Of a stretch of 64,000 nucleotides of DNA, positions 1-8,170 are shown one piece after another. Made by a program: the position numbers and the translations under genes. This DNA is from Nocardioides astragali (lineage in GTDB: Bacteria; Actinomycetota; Actinomycetes; Propionibacteriales; Nocardioidaceae): NCBI RefSeq assembly GCF_024436375.1, contig NZ_JAFMZM010000002.1, positions 496,001 to 560,000 of the forward strand, read 5' to 3'. The stretch's first letter is position 1; each line of letters begins with the position of its first letter. The notes beneath the pieces were generated by a model that did no database searches, was not told the origin of the DNA, and saw nothing but the letters and a program-made list of their open reading frames with translations.

Positions 1-273
1 GTCGGACCGGAGAAGAGCCGTCCAGAGGGCCCGGGCCTGATCGAGCAGCTCGGTGTGGAGCTGGACGAGCGCGGCAACGTACGGCGCGACGAGTCGTACG
101 CCGCGTCGGTGCCGGGTGTCTACGTGGCCGGCGACGTGGGTCGCGGACAGTCGCTGATCGTGTGGGCGATCGCCGAGGGGCGCAGTGCGGCGGCTGCGGT
201 CGACGCCTACCTCACCGGCTCGACCACGCTGCCCGCGCCGATCAAGCCGCACGAGCGCCCGCTGACCGTCTGA
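1..273 (+). CDS. gltD: Glutamate synthase small subunit, C-terminal end (partial)
   Basis: The first 90 codons are the tail of an FAD/NAD(P)-dependent oxidoreductase, open at the window's left edge and ending in TGA. The segment GVYVAGDVGRGQSLIVWAIAEG is the C-terminal FAD-contacting block of the GltD family, in which the glutamate synthase beta subunit passes NADPH electrons to the large subunit. The ending that follows, about 30 residues after this block, is normal for GltD. Its large-subunit partner is not visible and would be expected to the left. Related pyridine-nucleotide oxidoreductases share the motif, but the preceding LDERGNVRRDESYAASVPG supports GltD. Confidence 0.85.
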   Translation, partial: VGPEKSRPEGPGLIEQLGVELDERGNVRRDESYAASVPGVYVAGDVGRGQSLIVWAIAEGRSAAAAVDAYLTGSTTLPAPIKPHERPLTV

Positions 274-338
274 GGCTCGGTGGCCGGGTCGTGGGACGCG
301 GGCCTTGGAACGATCCAATGTCCGCTAGGCTGAGGCAC

Positions 339-1787
339 GTGCGTAGAGCAAAGATCGTCTGCACCCTCGGCCCCGCGGTGAACACCCCGGAGGGGATCCG
401 AGCCCTTGTCGACGCAGGAATGGACGTCGCCCGGCTCAACATGAGCCACGGGGCGTACGCCGACCACGAGGCCGCCTACCGCCTGGTCCGCCAGGCCTCC
501 GACGACACCGGACACGCGATCGGCGTCTTCGCCGACCTGCAGGGTCCCAAGATCCGCCTCGAGACCTTCGGCGACGGACCGGTGAAGCTGAAGAAGGGCG
601 ACACGTTCACGATCACGACGCGTGACGTCGTCGGCGACTCGAAGCAGTGCGGCACGACCTACAAGGGACTGCCCGGTGACGTGAAGCCCGGCGACCCGCT
701 GCTCATCGACGACGGCAAGGTACGCCTACGCGTGACGGCGGTCGACGGGCAGGACGTGGTCACCGAGGTCGTCGTGCCCGGCAAGGTCTCCAACAACAAG
801 GGCATCAACCTGCCCGGAGTCGCGGTGTCGGTCCCGGCGCTGTCCGAGAAGGACACCGACGACCTTCGCTGGGCGCTGAGGCTCGGCGTGGACTTCGTCG
901 CCCTCAGCTTCGTGCGCAGTGCCGCCGACGCGGAGGACGTGCGCGTGATCATGCGCGAGGAAGGCATCCACCTGCCGGTGATCGCCAAGATCGAGAAGCC
1001 GCAGGCCCTCGACAACATCGACGAGATCGTCGACGCCTTCGACGGCATCATGGTCGCCCGAGGTGACCTCGGCGTCGAGTGCCCGCTCGAGGACGTGCCG
1101 ATCCACCAGAAGCTGATCATCGACAAGGCCCGGCGCAACGCCAAGCCTGTCATCGTCGCCACCCAGATGCTCGAGTCGATGATCACGGCGCCCGCGCCCA
1201 CGCGCGCGGAGGCCAGTGACGTCGCCAACGCCGTCCTCGACGGCGCCGACGCCGTCATGCTCTCTGGGGAGACGAGCGTGGGGGAGTACCCCGTCGTCGC
1301 CGTGGAGACGATGGCTCGCATCGTGGAGTCCACCGAGAACCACGGTCTCGGCCACATGGCCGCAGTGACTTGGCAGCCGCACACGCGCGGCGGCATCATC
1401 GCCAAGGCCGCGGCCGAGGTCGCCGAGCGCGTCCACGCCGAGTACGTCGTGGCGTTCACGACCAGCGGCGACTCGGCCAAGCGCCTCTCGCGCTACCGCG
1501 GGCCGGTCCCGATCCTCGCCTTCACCCCCCAGTCCCGGACGCGATCGCAGCTCGCCCTGACCTGGGGTGTCGAGACCTTCCAGGGCGCCGAGGTCGAGCA
1601 CACCGACGAGATGGTGCGCCAGGTCGACGAGGCGCTCCTGGCGATCGGGCGGGTCACGGAGGGCGACCTCGTGGTCATCATCGCGGGCAGCCCGCCCGGC
1701 ATCCCCGGCTCGACCAACGCGCTGCGGATCCACCGGATGGGGGACGCGATCAACGAGGCCGCGCCGGCCTACCGACGCCTGAGCTGA
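339..1787 (+). CDS. pyk: Pyruvate kinase
   Basis: Encodes about 482 residues, full length for bacterial pyruvate kinase, which converts phosphoenolpyruvate and ADP to pyruvate and ATP in glycolysis. The N-terminus MRRAKIVCTLGPA and the substrate motif RLNMSHG are diagnostic. The catalytic segment VIAKIEKPQALDNIDEI holds the active-site lysine, and GIMVARGDLGVE follows as the metal and substrate loop. GTG 339 is chosen because the protein then begins directly at the conserved motif and because a TAGGCT hexamer (326-331) lies 7 nt upstream, the leaderless layout used by many genes here. An in-frame ATG at 318 would add seven residues. The 83-bp hairpin repeats follow the stop. Confidence 0.96.
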   Translation: MRRAKIVCTLGPAVNTPEGIRALVDAGMDVARLNMSHGAYADHEAAYRLVRQASDDTGHAIGVFADLQGPKIRLETFGDGPVKLKKGDTFTITTRDVVGDSKQCGTTYKGLPGDVKPGDPLLIDDGKVRLRVTAVDGQDVVTEVVVPGKVSNNKGINLPGVAVSVPALSEKDTDDLRWALRLGVDFVALSFVRSAADAEDVRVIMREEGIHLPVIAKIEKPQALDNIDEIVDAFDGIMVARGDLGVECPLEDVPIHQKLIIDKARRNAKPVIVATQMLESMITAPAPTRAEASDVANAVLDGADAVMLSGETSVGEYPVVAVETMARIVESTENHGLGHMAAVTWQPHTRGGIIAKAAAEVAERVHAEYVVAFTTSGDSAKRLSRYRGPVPILAFTPQSRTRSQLALTWGVETFQGAEVEHTDEMVRQVDEALLAIGRVTEGDLVVIIAGSPPGIPGSTNALRIHRMGDAINEAAPAYRRLS

Positions 1788-1833
1788 CTCAGGCCTTCGG
1801 ACCGGTCAGCCCTACGGTCTCGATCCTTCGCGC

Positions 1834-2060
1834 AGCGGTGCGTGAGCGGCATTTCAGCAGCCAGGAATGCCGCTGGGGCACCGCTCGTACGGCGGGTTGC
1901 CCGCGACGCTCCCGCCACCGGTGCGTGAGCGGCATCTCGGCAGCCAGGAATGCCGCTGGGGCACCGCTCGTACGGCGGGTTGCCCGCGACGCTCCCGCCA
2001 CCGGTGCGTGAGCGGCATTTCAGCAGCCAGGAATGCCGCTGGGGCACCGCTCGTACGGCG
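1834..2060. repeat. Three tandem 83-bp hairpin (REP-like) repeats
   Basis: A unit of exactly 83 bp recurs at 1838, 1921 and 2004; the third copy is cut short near 2060. Each unit carries a strong inverted repeat. In copy 1 the outer arms AGCGGTGC and GCACCGCT and the inner arms AGCGGCATT and AATGCCGCT surround a 12-nt loop (1834-1885). Copies 2 and 3 keep the inner stem and most of the outer one. The copies differ by only a few bases, so duplication is recent or homogenised. The block fills the gap between pyk and the tRNA. It may end pyk transcription, or be a REP-type element. It can be read as protein in several frames, but 83 is not a multiple of three, so it is not a coding repeat. Confidence 0.9.
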
Positions 2061-2095
2061 AGCACGTCGTCGGGGACGGGGTCGAGAGGAAAGGG

Positions 2096-2168
2096 TGCCC
2101 CGGGTGAGATTCGAACTCACACTGAATGCTGTTTGAGAGCATCGCCTCTGCCGTTGGGCTACCGGGGC
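2096..2168 (-). tRNA. tRNA with anticodon CAA (tRNA-Leu-like, short variable loop)
   Basis: The minus strand folds as a complete 73-nt tRNA. Acceptor stem GCCCCGG pairs with CCGGGGC, with discriminator A. The D arm has a three-pair GCC/GGC stem and a loop containing GGCAGA. The anticodon stem AUGCU/AGCAU encloses loop CUCAAAC, giving U33 and anticodon CAA. The T arm GUGAG/CUCAC has loop UUCGAAU. CCA is not encoded. CAA reads leucine UUG, but leucine tRNAs normally carry a long variable arm, and here only five bases (UCAGU) separate the anticodon and T stems. The fold looks intact, so it is probably expressed; the amino-acid identity is less sure than the gene call. Confidence 0.85.
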
Positions 2169-2206
2169 CTGCAGCGGGGAAACCGTACCCGACTAGCCTT
2201 GCCCAC

Positions 2207-2872
2207 GTGACGCAGCCCGCTGACCCGAGCCCCGCCCCCCACGCCGGCGAAGACGTCCGCCGCGTCGTGATCGCCGAGGACGAAGCCCTCATCCGGATGG
2301 ACCTCGCGGAGATGCTCGTCGAGGAGGGCTACGAGGTGGTCGGTCAGGCCGGCGACGGCCAGAAGGCCATCGAGCTCGCCCGCGACCTGAGGCCCGACCT
2401 GGTGATCCTCGACGTCAAGATGCCTGTCCTGGACGGCATCGCTGCGGCCGAGGTGATCGCGAGCGAGCGCATCGCCCCGGTCGTCATTCTGACCGCGTTC
2501 TCCCAGCGCGACCTCGTGGCCCGTGCGCGGGACGCCGGAGCGATGGCCTACCTCGTCAAGCCGTTCCAGCGCGGCGACCTGGTGCCCGCCATCGAGATGG
2601 CGGTGAGCAGGTACGCCGAGATCACGGTCCTCGAGCAGGAGGTCTCCAGCCTCCAGGAGTCGCTGTCCACCCGCAAGTCGGTCGACCGGGCCAAGGGGGT
2701 GCTCCAGGAGAAGCTGGGCCTGAGCGAGCCCGACTCGTTCCGGTGGATCCAGAAGACGGCCATGGACCTGCGCCTGTCGATGAGGCAGGTGGCCGACGGC
2801 GTGGTCGAGCACGGGGTGGCCGGACTCGGCACCGGCGACAGGCGCGAAGAGGGGCCTGACGCTACATCCTGA
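2207..2872 (+). CDS. pdtaR: ANTAR-domain response regulator, PdtaR type
   Basis: A 221-residue two-domain protein. Residues about 20-135 are a receiver domain with the acidic pair in VVIAEDEALIRMD, phospho-acceptor Asp in LVILDVKMPVLDG, and the Thr and Lys switch residues in VVILTAFSQ and YLVKPFQ. Residues about 150-205 are an ANTAR RNA-binding domain (SVDRAKGVLQEKLGLSEPDSFRWIQKTAMD). In this family phosphorylation allows dimers to bind paired hairpins in transcripts and prevent termination; the partner is usually a PdtaS histidine kinase, not present here. GTG 2207 is set by a TAGCCT hexamer (2194-2199) 7 nt upstream, implying a leaderless mRNA. That promoter lies just beyond the 5' end of the opposite-strand tRNA. 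Confidence 0.92.
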   Translation: MTQPADPSPAPHAGEDVRRVVIAEDEALIRMDLAEMLVEEGYEVVGQAGDGQKAIELARDLRPDLVILDVKMPVLDGIAAAEVIASERIAPVVILTAFSQRDLVARARDAGAMAYLVKPFQRGDLVPAIEMAVSRYAEITVLEQEVSSLQESLSTRKSVDRAKGVLQEKLGLSEPDSFRWIQKTAMDLRLSMRQVADGVVEHGVAGLGTGDRREEGPDATS

Positions 2873-3046
2873 GGACAGGTCAGGTTACGGACGCGTGTCC
2901 GGTACAGACCGTTAGGTCACGAAACGGCAACGGCAGGCCACTGGGAGGGCGCAATCGTGTCCCGGGCCACAGTGAGGGTGTTAGGTTCCCGCCACGAGGC
3001 TGCCGAGGTGGACAGCCCAACAGCCCATAGAACTACGGAGGGATCC

Positions 3047-4195
3047 ATGATCCGCTCATCCAAGACGTGGCAGGTCGCCGCCATGGCGGCCGCTGCCGGT
3101 CTGGTGCTCAGCGCATGCGGAACGACCGACACCGATGGTGGCGGCGACGCGTCCGGCGAGGACTGCAACTTCAAGATCGGCGTGATGGGAGCCCTGTCGG
3201 GCGCCAACGCCAGCATCGTTCTTCCGTCGGTCGACGGGGCCGAGCTCGCTCTCAAGCAGTGGGAGAACGACGAGTGCGAGGTGACGATGGAGAAGTTCGA
3301 CACCGAGGGCGACCCCGCCAAGGCCACCCCGGTGGCGACCCAGATCGCTGGTGACGAGACCTTCATCGGCGTCATGGGCGGTGCGTTCTCGGGTGAGACC
3401 CGGGCCACGAAGAGCATCTACGCCGACGCCGGCGTGACGATGGTCAGCCAGTCGGCCACCGCGACCGACCTCACCCAGGAGGACCAGGTCGACGTCTTCC
3501 ACCGTCTGGTGCCCTACGACGACTACCAGGGTGCGGCGATCGCCAACTACCTCACCGACGAGCTCGGCGCCTCCAAGGTGTTCGTGGTCGACAACTCCGA
3601 GGCCTACGGCGAGCCGCTGGCCGACCGCGTCGAGGAGACCCTCGGCAACGCGATGACCCAGCGCGACAAGACCGAGGTCGGCCAGACCGACTTCGCGCCC
3701 ACGATCTCCAAGATGGAGTCGGCCCAGCCCGACGCCGTCTTCTACGGTGGCTACATCGCCGAGGCCGCGCCGCTGCTCAAGCAGATGCGCGACGCCGGCA
3801 TCGACGCCCCGTTCGTCGGTGGTGACGGCCTCTACGGTGCCGACTTCGGCAACGCGGTCGGCCCGGCCGGTGAGGGCGCGGTCGTGATGTGCCCGTGTGC
3901 TCCGATCGCGGAGGACAGCACCTTCGCTGCCGACTTCGAAGAGGAGTTCGGCGCTGCGCCTGGCGCCTACGCTGCCGAGGGCTACGACGCGATGAGCGTC
4001 TTCCTCGCCGCGCTCGACGACGGTGCTCGCACCCGCGAGGAGATGGAGGAGTTCGTCGACGGCTACACCGGCGAGGGCCTCAGCAAGGAGATCGCGTTCG
4101 ACGAGAACGGCGACGTTCCCAAGGAGAACGTGTCCTACTGGGCCTACAAGAACGAAGGTGGCACCCTGGTGCCGGAGGTCGAGGTCAAGCCCTGA
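3047..4195 (+). CDS. livK: Branched-chain amino-acid ABC transporter substrate-binding lipoprotein
   Basis: Encodes 382 residues. The N-terminus is a lipoprotein signal with lipobox LSAC (Cys about residue 23), so the protein should be anchored outside the membrane. After a Gly/Asp-rich linker comes a type-1 periplasmic-binding fold (FKIGVMGALSGANA, SVDGAELALKQ, KVFVVDNSEAYGEPLADRVEE). It should deliver leucine, isoleucine, valine or related amides to the permease genes that follow. ATG 3047 has a clear GGAGG ribosome site 5 nt upstream. The 170-nt leader has two GTTAGGT elements (near 2910 and 2980), the second placed as a possible -10. Exact ligand cannot be read from sequence. Confidence 0.93.
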   Translation: MIRSSKTWQVAAMAAAAGLVLSACGTTDTDGGGDASGEDCNFKIGVMGALSGANASIVLPSVDGAELALKQWENDECEVTMEKFDTEGDPAKATPVATQIAGDETFIGVMGGAFSGETRATKSIYADAGVTMVSQSATATDLTQEDQVDVFHRLVPYDDYQGAAIANYLTDELGASKVFVVDNSEAYGEPLADRVEETLGNAMTQRDKTEVGQTDFAPTISKMESAQPDAVFYGGYIAEAAPLLKQMRDAGIDAPFVGGDGLYGADFGNAVGPAGEGAVVMCPCAPIAEDSTFAADFEEEFGAAPGAYAAEGYDAMSVFLAALDDGARTREEMEEFVDGYTGEGLSKEIAFDENGDVPKENVSYWAYKNEGGTLVPEVEVKP

Positions 4196-4246
4196 CTTCG
4201 CCTGAGACACCTGCACACCTGAATCACCAGTAGTACCAAGCAATGC

Positions 4247-4275
4247 GGGGGCGGCCGGTAGCACCGGTCGCCCCC
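4247..4275 (+). terminator. Intercistronic hairpin between binding protein and permease
   Basis: A 13-pair inverted repeat (GGGGGCGGCCGGT at 4247-4259 against ACCGGTCGCCCCC at 4263-4275, one G-U pair) closes a 3-nt loop. There is no T-tract. In ABC operons such a structure after the binding-protein gene often protects or partly terminates the message so that the binding protein outnumbers the permease. That role is inferred. Confidence 0.7.
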
Positions 4276-4320
4276 GATCCTTGGCCCCGTCAACGGGGCC
4301 CTGTCTGGGAGGGGTCCTGA

Positions 4321-5292
4321 GTGGACTTCGACGCCTTGTTCAGTGGGCTCGACCGCCACACGCTCGACGGCATCACGCGCGGATCGATCTACGCTCTGGT
4401 CGCGCTCGGCTACACGATGGTGTACGGCGTGATGAAGCTCATCAACTTCGCGCACTCCGAGGTCTTCATGGTCGGCACCTGGACGGTGCTGGGCGTCTAC
4501 ACCGTCCTCGGGGTCTCTGCCGGCGCCGGACTGGCCGCCGTCATCGGAGCGACGTTGCTGGCGCTGATCGCCGCGATGCTCGCCTCGGCAGGAACGGCGC
4601 TGGCGGTGGAACGCATCGCCTACCGGCCGCTTCGCAAGAAGGGCGCGCCGCCCCTCATCTTCCTCATCACCGGCATCGGCTGCTCGATGGTCCTGGTGGA
4701 GACTTTCGGTCAGGTCTTGAGGTTCTTCTTCGGGCCTCCGTTCGGCCGCGTCACGGTCAACATCCCGTCGGTGCTCCAGACCAGGGATCTGTTCACCATT
4801 CCCGGCGTCGACCTGACGATCACCAACACCCGCGTCATCATCATCGTGGGTGCGATCGTGATGATGCTGGCGCTGGACACCTTCGTGAACAAGAGCCGTC
4901 TGGGTCGCGGCGTCCGCGCCGTCGCGCAGGACCCCGACACCGCGTCGCTCATGGGTGTCAACCAGAACCGCGTCATCATGCTGGTCTTCGTCCTCGGTGG
5001 CGCCATGGCCGGTGTCGCCGCTCTGCTCTACACCATCCAGTACGACATCACGAAGTTCGACATCGGCTTCATCATCGGGCTCAAGGCCTTCACTGCCGCC
5101 GTCCTGGGAGGCATCGGCAACCTGCGAGGCGCCCTGGTGGGTGGCTTGCTGCTCGGCATCGCCGAGGTCTACGCCTCCACCATCTGGAGCTCGGAGTGGG
5201 CCAACGTCACGGCGTTCGTCGTCCTTGTCGTCGTCTTGATGTTCCGCCCGACCGGCCTGTTGGGCGAGTCCCTCGGAAAGGCACGCGCATGA
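4321..5292 (+). CDS. livH: Branched-chain amino-acid ABC permease LivH
   Basis: A 323-residue polytopic permease of the LivH family. It shows the family's conserved entry TRGSIYALVALGYTMVYG, the NFAHSEVFM segment, and the C-terminal motif FTAAVLGGIGNLRGALVGG. About eight hydrophobic helices are visible. With LivM it would form the membrane channel. GTG 4321 follows a GGGAGGGG ribosome site. Its stop overlaps the livM start as ATGA, so the two are translationally coupled. The loop between residues about 145 and 165 (PSVLQTRDLFTIPGVDLTI) is normal for the family. Confidence 0.93.
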   Translation: MDFDALFSGLDRHTLDGITRGSIYALVALGYTMVYGVMKLINFAHSEVFMVGTWTVLGVYTVLGVSAGAGLAAVIGATLLALIAAMLASAGTALAVERIAYRPLRKKGAPPLIFLITGIGCSMVLVETFGQVLRFFFGPPFGRVTVNIPSVLQTRDLFTIPGVDLTITNTRVIIIVGAIVMMLALDTFVNKSRLGRGVRAVAQDPDTASLMGVNQNRVIMLVFVLGGAMAGVAALLYTIQYDITKFDIGFIIGLKAFTAAVLGGIGNLRGALVGGLLLGIAEVYASTIWSSEWANVTAFVVLVVVLMFRPTGLLGESLGKARA

Positions 5293-6428
5293 GCCAGATC
5301 CTCGACACCTACCGCGGCCTGAAGCTGCGCGACCGCCTCGCCGAGGCCCCCAACTGGGTGCGCAAGATCGGCATGCTGCTGGTGATCGCGTTCGCGTTCT
5401 ACCTGCCGTTCCTCAACATCCTGCCGTTCGCCTACATCCGCACCGACCTCAGCGCGCGAGGCTCCGACTGGGCGAGCGTGCTGTTCCTGATCGTCGTCTA
5501 CATGATCGCCGCTGTGGGCCTCAACGTCGTGATCGGCTTCGCCGGCCTCCTCGACCTCGGCTATGTCGGGTTCTACGCCCTCGGCGCCTACTCGGTGGCC
5601 CTGTTCGGCTCCCCGTCCTCGCCGGTCGTGGAGGCCCTCCAGAGCAGGTTGGGCCTCGGCGAGGAGTGGGCCGTCCCATTCGCGATGTGCATCCCGATCG
5701 CGATCGCCATGTCCCTGGTTGCCGGCGTGATCCTCGGCGCACCGACCCTGCGGCTGCGCGGTGACTACCTCGCCATCGTGACCCTTGGATTCGGCGAGAT
5801 CATCCGGATCACCGCCCGCAACCTCGACAACGTGACCAACGGCGCGACTGGCATCAGCGGCGTGCCCGTGCCCCCGGGGCCGGAGATCGGCGGTCGTCCC
5901 TTCTTCAACACCATCGACGCCGAACGGTGGTACTGGTTCGCCCTGACCATCCTGATCCTGATCATCTTCCTGGCCTTCCGCCTCGAGCACAGCCGGGTCG
6001 GTCGGGCCTGGCTCGCGATCCGCGAGGACGAGGACGCTGCGGCGATCATGGGAGTCGCGGCTTTCAAGTTCAAGTTGTGGGCCTTCGCCATCGGCGCCTC
6101 GGTCGGCGGCCTGGCCGGTCTGTTGTTCGGCAGCAAGCAGCAGTACGTCGAGCCCAACGCGTTCATGGTGCAGCTTTCGTTCCTCTTCGTGGCCATGGTC
6201 GTCATCGGGGGATCGGGCAACATCTACGGCGCCCTGCTGGGCGCGTTCCTGCTGACCTACCTGCCCGAGCGGTTCCGTGAGTTCCAGGAGTGGCGGCCCT
6301 TCGCCTTCGGCGTGGCCCTGGTCCTGGTGATGATCCTGCGCCCGCAGGGACTGGTGCCGAGCAGACGGAGAGCACGAGAATTCGAGGACCGCAAGACCGA
6401 AGCCCAGGAGGCTGCAGTCGATGTCTGA
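5289..6428 (+). CDS. livM: Branched-chain amino-acid ABC permease LivM
   Basis: A 379-residue second permease subunit. An N-terminal extension of about 25 residues precedes the first membrane helix (GMLLVIAFAFYLPFLNILPF). The family signatures follow: NVVIGFAGLLDLGYVGFYALGAY, RLRGDYLAIVTLGFGEIIRI, and FVAMVVIGGSGNIYGALLGAFLLTYLPE near the end. It pairs with LivH in the inner membrane. ATG 5289 overlaps the livH stop by four bases, and the end overlaps livG by eight, as expected in a tight operon. Confidence 0.93.
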   Translation: MSQILDTYRGLKLRDRLAEAPNWVRKIGMLLVIAFAFYLPFLNILPFAYIRTDLSARGSDWASVLFLIVVYMIAAVGLNVVIGFAGLLDLGYVGFYALGAYSVALFGSPSSPVVEALQSRLGLGEEWAVPFAMCIPIAIAMSLVAGVILGAPTLRLRGDYLAIVTLGFGEIIRITARNLDNVTNGATGISGVPVPPGPEIGGRPFFNTIDAERWYWFALTILILIIFLAFRLEHSRVGRAWLAIREDEDAAAIMGVAAFKFKLWAFAIGASVGGLAGLLFGSKQQYVEPNAFMVQLSFLFVAMVVIGGSGNIYGALLGAFLLTYLPERFREFQEWRPFAFGVALVLVMILRPQGLVPSRRRAREFEDRKTEAQEAAVDV

Positions 6429-7380
6429 CCAGACGATCCAGAACGACCCCGAGACCGGGTCCGACGCACCGCTCACGGTCGCACCCGACACCTCGGACCA
6501 CGAGGCTCTCAGCATCGAAGTGGGGCCGGAGGGCGAGACGCTGCTCGAGATCGACCACGTCACGCTGCGCTTCGGGGGCGTGGTCGCGCTCAACGACGTC
6601 CATTTCTCGATCAAGCGCGGCGAGATCCTCGGCCTGATCGGTCCCAACGGTGCCGGCAAGACGACGTGCTTCAACGTCATGACCGGCGTCTACACACCCA
6701 CCGCGGGTGAGGTGAGGTTCAACGGCCAGGTGATCAGCGGCACCAAGCCCCACAAGATCAACCAGCTCGGCATCGCCCGGACCTTCCAGAACATCAGGCT
6801 GTTCCCCGAGATGTCTGCCCTCGAGAACGTCATGGTCGGCTGCGACGCACGCCACAAGACCAGCGTCCTGGGCGCGTTGTTCCGGGCCTACCGCGTGCGG
6901 CCGAGCGAGGACGACCTGCCGGACAACCCGCTCAAGCGCAGCCTCGCCAAGGTGTTCGGCATCAGTCGGCACACCCTGGAAGAGCGCAGCGGCCGTGTGC
7001 GCAGCATGGAGCTGCTGAAGTTCGTCGGCATCGCCGACCGGGCGCACGAGCTGTCGCGCAACCTGCCCTACGGCTACCAGCGGCGCCTCGAGATCGCCCG
7101 GGCCCTTGCCACCCAGCCGGAGCTGCTCTGTCTCGACGAGCCGGCAGCCGGCTTCAACCCGGCGGAGAAGGAGGACCTCATGGACCTCATCCGCCGGATC
7201 CGCGACCTGGGACACACGGTCCTGGTCATCGAGCACGACATGAAGCTGGTCCTGGGCGTCACCGACCGGATCGTGGTGCTCGAGTTCGGCCAGAAGATCG
7301 CCGAGGGCACCCCCGAAGCGGTCGCCCGCAACCCGAAGGTCATCGCTGCCTACCTGGGAGAGCCCGACGATGCTGCTTGA
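6421..7380 (+). CDS. livG: Branched-chain amino-acid ABC transporter ATPase LivG
   Basis: A 319-residue ABC ATPase. It has Walker A GPNGAGKTT (about residue 75), Walker B LLCLDEPAAGFNP, and the H-loop in VLVIEHDM. The LivG family's C-terminal ending, GTPEAVARNPKVIAAYLGE, is present. It is longer than typical LivG because of an acidic, probably disordered N-terminal extension of about 45 residues. An insertion rich in charged residues (about 145-185, RVRPSEDDLPDNPLKRSLAK) precedes the signature region LPYGYQRRLEIARAL, where YGYQ replaces the usual SGGQ, as is common in this subfamily. It energises LivHM together with LivF. Confidence 0.93.
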   Translation: MSDQTIQNDPETGSDAPLTVAPDTSDHEALSIEVGPEGETLLEIDHVTLRFGGVVALNDVHFSIKRGEILGLIGPNGAGKTTCFNVMTGVYTPTAGEVRFNGQVISGTKPHKINQLGIARTFQNIRLFPEMSALENVMVGCDARHKTSVLGALFRAYRVRPSEDDLPDNPLKRSLAKVFGISRHTLEERSGRVRSMELLKFVGIADRAHELSRNLPYGYQRRLEIARALATQPELLCLDEPAAGFNPAEKEDLMDLIRRIRDLGHTVLVIEHDMKLVLGVTDRIVVLEFGQKIAEGTPEAVARNPKVIAAYLGEPDDAA

Positions 7381-8080
7381 GATGAACGACGCCGTCCTCA
7401 ACTACGGCAAGATCCAGGCCCTCCACGGCATCAGCCTCGAGGTCGGGGAGGGAGAGGTCGTCGCCCTCATCGGCGCCAACGGCGCCGGCAAGACGTCGAC
7501 GATGCGTGCACTCTCCGGGGTGCGCGGCCTCTCGTCCGGCTCCGTGCTGTTCGACGGCGAGGACGTCACGAAGCTTCGGGCCGACCAGCGTCTGCGCAAG
7601 GGACTGGTGCTGTGCCCCGAGGGGCGCGGGATCTTCCCGGGCATGACAGTCACCGAGAACCTCAACATGGGCGCCTACACCCGCAAGGACAAGGAGGCGA
7701 TGGACGAGGACTACGAGCGCGTCTTCGGCCTGTTCCCGCGGTTGCTCGAGCGCAAGAAGCAGGTCGCGGGCACGTTGTCGGGCGGTGAGCAGCAGATGCT
7801 GGCCATCGGCCGGTCGCTGATGTCGCGTCCCAAGCTGCTCATGCTCGACGAGCCGTCGATGGGTCTCGCCCCGATGCTGATCCAGCAGATCTTCGACATC
7901 ATCACCGAGATCTGCGCACAGGGCACCACGATCCTGGTGGTGGAGCAGAACGCGAAGCAGGCGCTCTCCCGTGCCGACCGCGCCTACGTCCTGGAGACCG
8001 GGCGGATCGTCAAGGGCGGAACCGGTGCTGAGCTTCTCGACGATCCCACAGTGCGCGAGGCCTACCTCGGCGTAGCCTGA
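7370..8080 (+). CDS. livF: Branched-chain amino-acid ABC transporter ATPase LivF
   Basis: A 236-residue ABC ATPase and the last gene of the transporter operon, overlapping livG by 11 bases. Walker A is GANGAGKTS, the signature is LSGGEQQM, Walker B is LLMLDEPSMGLAP, and the H-loop region carries the LivF-typical VEQN in place of His. The N-terminal block NYGKIQALHGISLEV is characteristic of LivF. No terminator hairpin is obvious after the stop, so the transcript may run toward the acetyltransferase gene 90 bases downstream. Confidence 0.93.
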   Translation: MLLEMNDAVLNYGKIQALHGISLEVGEGEVVALIGANGAGKTSTMRALSGVRGLSSGSVLFDGEDVTKLRADQRLRKGLVLCPEGRGIFPGMTVTENLNMGAYTRKDKEAMDEDYERVFGLFPRLLERKKQVAGTLSGGEQQMLAIGRSLMSRPKLLMLDEPSMGLAPMLIQQIFDIITEICAQGTTILVVEQNAKQALSRADRAYVLETGRIVKGGTGAELLDDPTVREAYLGVA

Positions 8081-8170
8081 CCGATGTGCCGGGCGGTAGG
8101 GTCGCCCGGGTGTGGTGCCGGGGAAGGCCGGCAGGGGGCCACAGTGGGAGCTCGAGGAAGTGGTGGGTCG

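Noticed and set aside
162..338. Longer pyruvate kinase reading from 162
   Set aside because: The extra residues are basic, unlike any pyruvate kinase, and overlap the gltD end; the conserved start and hexamer favour 339.
1769..2292. Several Arg/Pro-rich frames across the 83-bp repeats and tRNA
   Set aside because: They arise because the repeat happens to lack stops; they run through the tRNA and the repeat length is not a multiple of three.
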